Positions 55,379 through 64,000 of a stretch of 64,000 bases of DNA are shown here, piece by piece. The notes under the pieces were generated by a model. It was not told the origin of the DNA, made no database searches, and saw nothing but the letters and a program-made list of their open reading frames with translations. This DNA comes from Typhlomys cinereus (Eukaryota > Chordata > Mammalia > Rodentia > Platacanthomyidae). A program made the position numbers and the translations under genes. The DNA lies in assembly GCA_023101885.1 (NCBI GenBank), contig JALPQD010000632.1:343637-407636 (forward strand), in the 5' to 3' direction. Numbering within the stretch: the first letter of the stretch is position 1; every line of letters begins with the position of its first letter.

Positions 55379-56255
55379 TAAACCAAAACTACTTGACATC
55401 AGCTTTTGTCTCTATTCACAGGAACTTAGCTTTAGAGAAGTGGCTAAGGTGTTCATTCAGAGAGTGGGAGTATTTTCCAGATCAAACTTATATTAGGCAA
55501 AACTGTCACTAGAAAACATGGCTATTTCTTAGGCCGCATGATACCAAAAGCGTGGGTCTCTGAGGTGCACAAGAGTACTGTTTCTAGGCATTAGTGCTCA
55601 TGACATGAAAACTGACATGTAAAGAAATTCAAGCTGTGAATTGCTAATACAGATCCCCTATGCACCATTCAAATATTGTCACTAGGAATGTATGGCAGCA
55701 GCCTTTTCCTGCAGACATGCCTATCCATCCAAGGCATGAACCTCAGCTACAAGGGTTTTGTGCTGTGGGTAGTAACTGAATTCTGTTTCTTACTTCAGCT
55801 TAAAATTAGTGGCCTGCTCCCATTCAGTGCTTCCTGAAATAGAAGGAATCAAATAGGATCTCACTGCTATTCTCTATGTTCGAAACATGGGCTGTCTTGT
55901 AATATTAAAGCCATATCTTGAAACAATATAACATTTTGAAACAGGTGAGAAGGGGCATGTAGTGCTGTTCTGACCATGCAGTGAAGAAATGTTCTTCAAG
56001 GAAAGTGGGAGAATGCTGAATTTTTCCTTCTGCTGTCAGACACAATGAAAACTTCCCAGTTGATTTTTTTTTCTGATGTGATATTTGATTCCTTTTTCAT
56101 AATATTCCTTTAGTGAAGCCACAGAACAGCTATAAAACCACAAAATGATAGCAGGTAAAATAAACTTTGGCAAAAAAAAAGAAACAAGAGATATAGTAAA
56201 AAAATGTTCCTTGTTCATGATTTTGGAGGAAATGATGGCATGTATTTAAACTGGG
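55379..56255. other. Unique non-coding sequence
   Basis: Nothing recognised. Confidence 0.4.
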
Positions 56256-56257
56256 TT

Positions 56258-56395
56258 TATGGCGCTAGATATGGTAGTACATGCCTGTAAATCCTAGCAC
56301 TTGGAAGCATGATGCAGGAGGATCATGAAGTTCAGGCCAGCCTTGGATACATAGTGCAGCTCTGTCTCAAAAGTAACAAAATTCTCAAAACACTG
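56258..56395 (+). mobile_element. B1 SINE, sense
   Basis: agatatggtagtacatgcct, gtaaatcctagcacttggaa, gatgcaggaggatcatgaag, gccagccttggatacatagt, ctctgtctcaaaa is a full B1. Confidence 0.85.
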
Positions 56396-56399
56396 CACA

Positions 56400-56848
56400 C
56401 GGAAATGTAACTTTTTGCAGACACTATCAAATCAGTATTGATGTTCCTCAAATACCTAAAAATAGAACAGTCAAACTACAGATGTACCACTCTTAGGAAT
56501 AATGCAAAGGATTCTCTAAGTCAGCATTCCATGCACACCCACTTCTGTGGTTGTAGCATTCATCAATAGCCAAGGTCTGGAATCAGCTAAGGTGTCCATC
56601 AGCAGAAGAATGGAGAAGGAAATTGGGGGCACAGCGGGATTTTATTCAGCCATAAGGAAGAACAAAAGTATGCCATTGCAGAAAAATGGATGAACATGGA
56701 AATCATCATATTAAATAAAACAAGTCAGACTCACAAAGACAAATATAGAATGTTTTCCTTCATATGTGGAACCTAATTTAAGTAAAGGAAACGAAAGAAG
56801 AGGGACTATAGAGAAAAGGAATGGAACCGATGAAAGGAAAAGGAAGGG
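56400..56848 (+). mobile_element. L1 ORF2 end relic, left part
   Basis: The translated stretch around 56640-56775 retains the end of ORF2 in diverged form (GHSGILFSHKEEQKYAIAEK, then a KWMNMEIIILNKTSQ-like block). The natural stop region gtggaacctaatttaag follows, then 3'UTR sequence. The element is interrupted at 56849 and resumes at 57471. Confidence 0.75.
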
Positions 56849-57470
56849 TGTAGGGAACGCTCAAGCCCGAAACCTCCATTCTTGAAGACGGATGCCAAGG
56901 GCATCCCTTGCCGTCTCAGTTGCAGTGTGCCTCCTATTCCAGCTTAGCTCTGTGCCTATGTCATCACAGATGCCAGCCTATGTGGTATAGTTGTAGGCTG
57001 ACTCCTGTTGACCTTCCCACAAGGGAGAGGGATGGATCTTGTCTGGAACTGGGTTCAAGGGCAGAGGTGTTTTCTACATATTCCTTCCTGTTCTTTAGAA
57101 GCCATGTAGACATTGATTAGCATACGTAAAAGACAGGCACAGAGCTTTATCATTGTAATTGTATCACTACGTTCCTGACTTAGCAGCCTGTTCTTGCTCC
57201 ACCACTCATGAGGCCATTAGGGCCTATTAATATGTCTAAGGATTGGCAGGGCTGTATTTTTGGTGGTGGTCCCACCTGTTGTGGACTTTGCACCTGCAGT
57301 CTGTCCCTATTGATGTCATCACTCTGCACAGTGTACAGACTTCACCCTTTGTTTCATGGTATATGAGGGATTAGGTTCCATAATAAACTCGACTTGGTTT
57401 TTTGGCTTTTCCAAGATCCCCTCTTGACCCAGCCTGAATTAATTCTGCTGATCCCCTCTGGTACCTATCA
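56849..57470 (+). mobile_element. ~620-bp ERV LTR inserted in L1
   Basis: Starts TGTAGGGAACGC and ends ACCTATCA, with an AATAAA at about 57382 followed by a T/C-rich stretch, as in an R/U5 region. No internal retroviral sequence, so it is a solo LTR. It is unrelated to the 424-bp family. Clean TSD not found (gaaggg versus ggattg). Confidence 0.7.
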
Positions 57471-57570
57471 GGATTGTGAGGTAAGCGTGATGGTCACAGG
57501 ACCCTGCAGAAGGGGAAGAAAAGCAGACATGAATTAAGTACATGATACACATGTAAGAAAATGTTATAAT
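57471..57570 (+). mobile_element. L1 3' tail, right part of the split element
   Basis: gtaagcgtgatggtcacagg, gaattaagtacatgatacac, atgtaagaaaatgttataat and A-rich end: rodent L1 3' terminus, continuing 56400-56848. Confidence 0.6.
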
Positions 57571-57586
57571 AAAAATTATTTGGGAA

Positions 57587-57864
57587 GTCCAAGAAGGGGT
57601 TCCGGGCTATGCCACTGAGTCCTTACCCCTCACTAGGGTGGAAAACTCAGAGGGAGGTTTGGCATTGACACAAAAGGATGCTCCAGGGGATGGGAGGGGG
57701 AAAGAGGAAGCATTGGGAGATGGGGAGGGAGGGAGGAGCGTGAAAGGAAGGGGGAAAGGGGAAGAGTGCAAAGAGGGACCACTGGGGAGGGGAAGAGAGA
57801 GGGAGAGGAGAGGGTTACCTATTGAGCTTGTATGATTAGGAAAAAAATAAAATGTGTGGGAGAA
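57587..57864 (+). mobile_element. Short 5'-truncated L1 3'UTR with perfect TSD
   Basis: 278 bp. It begins gtccaagaaggggttccggg, continues tatgccactgagtcctt as in 13274's element (gttcagggaaatgccactgg), carries a purine-rich tract (57680-57810) and ends cctattgagcttgtatgatt with AATAAA and an A run. It is flanked by the identical 16-mer aaaaattatttgggaa at 57571-57586 and 57865-57880. Confidence 0.92.
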
Positions 57865-57880
57865 AAAAATTATTTGGGAA

Positions 57881-58655
57881 ATGAATGTATACTTTGCTTT
57901 TCTTGGTGAGCTTATTAACTTCAAGGGTCATAAAATACAAAAATGACAATTTGCAATTTTAAAACCCATATTTCTATAAATTATATGTATATTGCAAGCA
58001 TCCAGATAAAAAGATTCAAGAATAACTAAGCTTAAAGATTTCATCATAAAATGATTCCCAAATGAGTTTCTACTGCAAAATGACAAAATATAATGTCACT
58101 AAGTGATATGATTTTTTCATATTAAATGCATAAATTTCTGAACTGCAAGCACCTTTGTTTTCCATAATGGAAAATAATGATGTAGTGCAAACAATGTTGA
58201 ATTGGGCCTGAATTCTGAACTTGCCTTTAGCAGTGAAAAAATGTCATTTTAAGTACCCAGAACCTATCTGCTAGTATATAAATGAATAGTTTTTCCCTAG
58301 ATAACAATCTCTAGTCTCTTTTGGAGTAGGTGTTGAAATTCCTTTAGTGTACACAAAAACAGGGAAATCTCTGTAAGACTGGAGGTATTTTAATAGTTTG
58401 TAGTGTTACCTAAAGTTTTCATCAACATTAAGAAACGTATAGCTTCTCAGGTTTCAGTCAGGTTTATGAGAGTATAAGAAACAAGGTCAAAAAAAAAAAA
58501 AAAAGCAACCCCCAGCCCTCAATCTTAGAATAATGTATGTGAAATAAAGCACTGTGGAAACTGAGAGGCAGGAAAAGGCAGGGGATTTCAGACATGTTTG
58601 AAATCTTTTATGATTAAACAATGTAATCAGTTTCATCTCTTTAAAGGTCTTACTT
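57881..58655. other. Unique sequence with a poly(A) run
   Basis: An A run of 15 at about 58490-58504; otherwise nothing recognised. Confidence 0.4.
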
Positions 58656-58659
58656 TATT

Positions 58660-58902
58660 CTCTCTCTCTCTCTCTCTGAATCACAGGATAATGTTCGTTC
58701 CTACAGAGGTTCACAAGTCATTGGAAATCACCCAGGATTGTGCTACCTCCTCTTTGCTTTGCTCTGGAGTTTCCCAGGCTCTCCCTTCCAGGGCAGAACA
58801 TGCAGGCCACAGCATTTTTTTTCTACGTGGACCTGGGATCTGAACTCAGGACCTTCTGCTTGTGAAGCAGAAGCTTAACCCCTGAGCCATCTCTCCAGCC
58901 CA
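58660..58902 (-). mobile_element. B2-like tRNA-derived SINE, antisense
   Basis: Right end cctgagccatctctccagcc and gaactcaggaccttctgctt; body gctctggagtttcccaggct; left end a (TC)n run (58660-58677). Same family as 3460 and 7101; well preserved at the head. Confidence 0.88.
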
Positions 58903-59465
58903 AGTGTTACCTTTTTTAGATATAAATTAACATTTAAAAAGTGTTCCAAAATGAAAAGAGAAGAAACAAGACATATGCTTGAACTGCCATATTATCTCTT
59001 CTATTCGTTATGAAAATTGAGCCAGGGTAAAGAATACCACTTGCTTCAGCACTAAGGATGTCCTCTTTGGGGGTGAAATCGCCAATTTAAACTTCTACAC
59101 AGACTCGAACTAGTTAAGAGGAAGCAGAAATATAGTTCCATGACCTAAATCTCCATTAATTGAGAATTATGTATATAATTTCATCAGGTATAATTAATAA
59201 AGGTCGTTAGTATTGTAAATCATGTCTACCTTCTCAGCTTCATGAAATAATTGAACTGTACACTTCTGTACACATATGTTTGATGGAGTTGTATTTCATA
59301 AAGACATCATGATGGTATGGTCATCTAAGTCAGTGCCTAACACAATGCTAGCTTTAATAAAGAGTCAATTAAGTAAGGAATGAATGATTATATCTAGGGA
59401 AGAATGAATAACATGTACAGTGGCTTGAGTGTCCAGGAAACTTCCAGGGGGTGGTGAAGATGGCA
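58903..59465. other. Unique non-coding sequence
   Basis: Nothing recognised. Confidence 0.4.
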
Positions 59466-59469
59466 GTTG

Positions 59470-59502
59470 TATGTGGATGTGAATATGTTCATCTGTGTGA
59501 AG

Positions 59503-59548
<46 letters not shown>

Positions 59549-59856
59549 ACGCGCATGTCCAGGTACATGTGGGTTCATTTGGAGGTAAAAAATTAACTTT
59601 TGGAGTTGGTGCCATCTATCTTTGTTTGTTAGTTTGTTTTTGAAACAATCTCTCTCACTGGCCTGGAACTCACTGAATAAGCTAGACTATGCCAGCGAGC
59701 TCACCTAAGATCCATCTGCTACCAGCTCTCCAGTGATGAGATTGCAAGCATGAGCCACCATGTGTGGCCTTTTTGCATGGGTTCTGGGATTCAAACTCCT
59801 CTCTTTATATTTTCCAGTCAAGTACTTTCCCAACTGAGCTATATCCCAGGCCTAGA
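59470..59856 (-). mobile_element. B4-like SINE, antisense, with (TG)n tail
   Basis: Right end aactgagctatatcccaggc and gggattcaaactcctctctt (reversed head), a B1-like middle (tctcactggcctggaactca, gattgcaagcatgagccacc), and a long TG run at 59507-59547 at the left. Confidence 0.75.
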
Positions 59857-62635
59857 TGGTAGGTTTTTTATTTTTGTTAAATTTATTCAAGGCAAAAAAA
59901 TTTGGCTTTTTGTATTGTGTAGAACTTGCAAGGTGCTAGGCAACTATGAGATTCTTTTTAAACTCAAAGGTAGGCCTCTGAACATTAAACAGTGAAAAAA
60001 ATCATTTTTATTATTGCTACTTTAATGACACGTAGGCATATATTAATGAAGGCAAGTTCCTTGCTGCAAGGATGTATGTATTTTTCTAGAAAAGGTCAAA
60101 CTAAAATGAATTAACTGCTGTGCTTCGTATTATCTACCTTCCATTTCCACAAGGGTGTATTCTACTTGCTCAGGTTTCAGCAATTTAAAAATTCCTGATC
60201 TTAATGTCTTCTGAAACGTACAGATTTTATAGCTTAGATTTTAAGAGACACCATTACCTGACAGGGTAATGACAATTTTAGCTGCACTGGTGACTAGATT
60301 TGCTATGATACTTAAAAAATCAAATAATTTTTTGAGAGGATGCCAGGAAAGGAGAAAGAAAAGAACAAAACGCATAGCATTTAACTTGGTTTAAAAACAC
60401 ACCACACTGCAGCTTCACTTAGCTTCCTATTTTACTGGAAAAAAAACATCCCTTAGCAATTCATCTGCCTTTGGGTGCATGAATGACATTTTACTGTGAT
60501 GTGATTATAAGAAACAAAATCCCTCAGAGAGGCTGCCTTAAAATATTTCTCTTTATAATGTTCTGAGCTCGACAAACCTTGGTAGAAAACAGAATACTCT
60601 TAATTATGAATAAATTAACTAAATTAGTAACATGAGATGGATATGCAATTAAGGGATTGTTAATTGAAACTGGAAACACAGCTGTATACAGCTTAGAGAT
60701 GAATCATACCAGTAATGACGCAGATGTTTATAAAATGTGATTATCTTTAGTGGAGACAGCACTGCATCTCCCAAGACCATTCTTATATTGTGTCACTGAA
60801 ATGGTTTTTAAACCCGTGAACACCAGGAATCAGTATCTCAGGGACGGCAAATTAGGCTCCCTGGATATGGGAATTAGTGTTGTCTGAATGTCAGCAATTT
60901 GATTCTCTGGCTTTCAAAGAATGTAGATATGCAGCCAACAACAAACATCTGTTCGAATGCATGGTCTTCAAAAACAAAAACAACCCAAAGACGCTGGCAA
61001 ACCAGTGACTGCTTCAATCAGAGAAGACAGTAAAGTATCTGGAAACAGCCAGATGCTGTAGGAGGCTGTAAGCTAAGTGCAGGAAATGCAGCCCTGGGGC
61101 ACAGCTTGGAGACCCTGTGCACAAATGGAAAGTGCCCCCTCTGCTGGTAGAGGTTGTAAAACCATCAATTGATAGTTTTCAGGTAATCCAATCAGAGTGG
61201 GTGAGGGGGAACCCCTAAATCTTCAAGCAGAAAAGGAAGTAGTAGGAAAACGCTGTCATTACATGCATTGCATATTTAAGTGTACTAAAATTATCTAAGA
61301 TTCTTCTGCACTTTGAAAACTTCCATGTTTTTGCTTATCTCACACAATTTTGCTTTCTGCTTAATTCACATTTGTCCCAGGCAAGGGAAAGGTTCTTGTG
61401 GATCTGGATTTAATTGTAAGTATATGATCTTTGTATAGACTTCCTCTGAGTGAAATTCGGAGAGGAATTGGAAACGGTGTCCCAAGTAGAGCTTAGTAGT
61501 TATGGATCCAAGTGCACAGCTGAACAGATTACAGTCTTTGAAATTCACATTCCTGATCTTTAGACACAAGTTTATGGCATTTCTGTCAGGCTGTATATCC
61601 TTTCAGACATGGTACTTTTGCTATGTAGGATGTAAATTAGTCACTGTAAGGTATAATCAAAATGGAAGTAATGCACAGCTTTAGATATTGACCAGTGTAT
61701 CTACTTGCCACTGTAATATAGCTCTTCTTGCACAGTTACACATTTCCTTAACAAGAAATATTCCTGGAAAGGAAACAAAATATAGCAGGAGATGGCCTTA
61801 CAATAGTCTCCACTTTGTCTTACCAAAAAATTGCAAAAGTATAAAATAGTTTATTTTTAATTCAATAGAGACCTTCACTGCATCCTTTAGTGAAGTATAT
61901 GCAAGACTTGAGATCCAAAGAAACATTTCAGTTTACCAGTTTATATTGGTTATGGGCATATGGGACATACCTGATCTGGGTGTTTTTTTTTTTTAAACAT
62001 GCCCTCACAGGAATGAACTGGGAGAAAATGCAAATGAATAAAAAGACATACCACTATGTATTGTTTTCTTTCTATGCTGGATACCTCTAAGTGTGAAATT
62101 TGTTAAATTTCGGTCACGCAGTTTTTCTATCCTATGTGTTAGTCTCCACAAGTACAGGCTTAGCCTATAACTTCAGTATTGATTTGCTGTTATACAGGTT
62201 CCAACTTGTCTGAATTTCATTACTTGAAGGGACAGCTTGCAATTCCATATACAGGTATAATAAAAGCAAGATGACTACTGTATACTGTGAGCTTTGAAAG
62301 GACACTCTCCCCTCCATATGCCAGGTGTAATTCTTCATGAATGCATTATTGCCTTGCAAATGGTGATGGCAAAGTCAATGTAATTTACTATTTACTAGCA
62401 TTTGTATTTATATTTTCAACTCTGAACCTGCCTATAATAATTCTAGTTATCATAACCCATCTGTGATGTGTCCAGGTATTTACCAACCTAAGAGCTATTT
62501 ATTTCTTACTCCTTGGTAAAATCACTCAGCTAAGACATGGAGCATCAATGAGCACAGGTGGGGAAAAGACCGAAAACCTGATCTGAACCCATCATGGTAC
62601 CCTTAATGGTATAGGTAATGGTTGGTTTAAAGAGA
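59857..62635. other. Unique sequence; candidate conserved non-coding block
   Basis: 2.8 kb with no recognised repeat. The part 60440-60970 is dense in TAAT-type homeodomain cores (for example cttaattatgaataaattaa) and looks like a conserved regulatory block, a guess only. No exon supported. Confidence 0.3.
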
Positions 62636-62639
62636 TTCA

Positions 62640-62725
62640 CTGAGCACTTGGGAGGATGAGGCAGGGGGATCATAAACTGGAAGCCTACAGGGATGTATGG
62701 TGAGACTCTGACTTAAAACTCAGCC
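62640..62725 (+). mobile_element. B1 fragment, sense
   Basis: tgagcacttgggaggatgag, gcagggggatcataaactgg, tatggtgagactctgactta is the B1 3' part. Confidence 0.65.
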
Positions 62726-62729
62726 AGAC

Positions 62730-63017
62730 AGTTGGGGAGAAAGCTCTGTGAGTAAAAGTGCTTTCTGAGTTAAGTGTGAAGACCTGAGTTCTCCTCTCCA
62801 GAATAAATGTAATAACCACACATGTAGTAAAAGCAGAGTACCATAATCGGAGCGTGGGAGGTGGTGACAGGAGAATCCCCGGAAGTGAGCAGGCTATCTA
62901 GCCTGAAATATGATGCAGAAAAGCAACAGAGACATGCTGTGTCAAACGAAGTAAAAGATGAAGAATGAAATCTGATCTCCAAATGCACACTATGGTACAT
63001 ATGCACCCCCTCACAAA
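62730..63017 (+). mobile_element. B4A-like SINE, sense
   Basis: gttggggagaaagctctgtg (head), gacctgagttctcctctcca (B-box region), then ataatcggagcgtgggaggt, gacaggagaatccccggaag and gcaggctatctagcctgaaa in the order of the B4A B1-like part. It continues into the GA tract. Confidence 0.7.
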
Positions 63018-63258
<241 letters not shown>

Positions 63259-63446
63259 TTGGTTATGCTTGTATCTTTTCCCTTCTTTTTTGCCTTGGCT
63301 ATTATTGTCTGAGGATATGCTACTTTGTGTGATTTGGGAACCTAAAGAGAAAGTCACAGACTCTTCTGGAAGCTAACCTTGAGTCCTGATATTGTTGAAC
63401 TGTTGAATTAAACAATCCTAGATCTGATGGCCTTTGGACTTTTTGT

Positions 63447-63642
63447 TACATTAGACTCTCGTTCTCAAAGTGTGTTTCCTCACTACATTGCCATCAGTAT
63501 CATCATTCCCAGAAATGCTGAAACTCACACTCTACTGTAGAGTCACTGAATCAGAAACTCCTGGGGCTGCCCAGCAGCCTGTAGTTTAACAAGGCCTCTA
63601 AGGGATTCTGCTGCATGCAAAAGTTTGGGAACTACTGTGTTA
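63447..63642 (+). mobile_element. MER5A-type hAT-Charlie relic
   Basis: gttctcaaagtgtgtttcct, tgaatcagaaactcctgggg, ctgcccagcagcctgtagtt, taacaaggcctctaagggat, gcaaaagtttgggaactact match the MER5A consensus from one terminal inverted repeat to the other. An old non-autonomous DNA transposon, no coding. Confidence 0.75.
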
Positions 63643-64000
63643 GGCTGTCAAATGTCTCTTATTTACAATAGTGTTTTCAAAACTTGCCTGGCTGCATTTG
63701 CAACCATGGATTTCATGTTAAAACACAGATTTCCAATCATTCTGCTTCCAAATCACCAGGGAACCAGCTTTGTAAATAAGTCTTTTAAATTCTATAACAT
63801 TGTCAAGTAAACTTAGGGAAATATAAATGGAAGACCCTTACAATCATTCTCATCAATAATCACCACCTATAGCCTTACTTCACTTTGTTGCAGCTCCAGA
63901 CCACTCAGGTAGATAGATATCAGCTCTGACTTTGGCAAGTACACTATGAAGACTTAATTTGGAGAGCTTTTAACCTAAAGCAAGGCTTACATTTCTAAGA
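63643..64000. other. Unique non-coding sequence to the window end
   Basis: Nothing recognised. Confidence 0.4.

Overview
This window is AT-rich mammalian nuclear DNA, and I find no intact protein-coding gene, rRNA, tRNA or CRISPR array in it. The host is a rodent of the mouse-related clade. B1 (7SL-derived), ID-like, B4-like and B2/B3-like SINEs are all present, together with purine-rich L1 3' ends and MaLR-type LTRs. The youngest-looking SINE has a B2-like tRNA-type head but a body and a (CA)n or AT tail that I do not recognise from house mouse or rat. I therefore lean towards a dipodoid, spalacid or similar lineage, but this is an inference. The window is probably intergenic or deep intronic.

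Layout. 0-7 kb: mostly unique sequence, one L1 3'UTR relic (about 1.0-1.3 kb), and a first SINE cluster (3-3.7 kb). 7-10 kb: a direct duplication of about 160 bp in which one copy carries a SINE and the other is the empty site, followed by long GGAA and GA microsatellites. 11.8-13.3 kb: a 5'-truncated L1 with a 16-bp target-site duplication (TSD), an ORF2 tail and a G-rich 3'UTR, followed by an ancient L1 relic. 14.8-20 kb: SINEs, an L1 relic and a MIR split by an ERV LTR. 20-23.6 kb: unique. 23.8-25.6 kb: a 424-bp solo LTR with a 5-bp TSD, then a different MaLR-type LTR. 31-34.6 kb: the most structured part. It holds a minus-strand MaLR 5' LTR with internal sequence, an L1 3'UTR expanded into a polypyrimidine tandem array, a GC-rich unidentified segment with promoter-like motifs, a head-to-head foldback LTR, and a second 424-bp solo LTR with a TSD. 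34.6-43 kb: mostly unique, with MIR relics. 43-48 kb: further LTRs, L1 3' ends and B4 elements. 48-56 kb: mostly unique, with an LTR that carries a SINE. 56.4-57.9 kb: an L1 split by an LTR, then a short L1 with a perfect 16-bp TSD. 58-64 kb: SINEs, a possible conserved non-coding block (60.4-61.0 kb), a 240-bp GA tract and a MER5A-type DNA transposon relic.

There is no pathway or operon to describe; what can be read is the insertion history. Several nested insertions give a relative order (MIR older than an ERV LTR; MaLR-type LTR older than a B3-type SINE; L1 relic older than both an LTR and a young L1). The best candidates for something unusual are the foldback LTR, the adjoining GC-rich segment with CRE/TATA/Kozak-like motifs, and the L1 3'UTR tandem expansion. 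All family names come from remembered consensus patterns, not from a database search.
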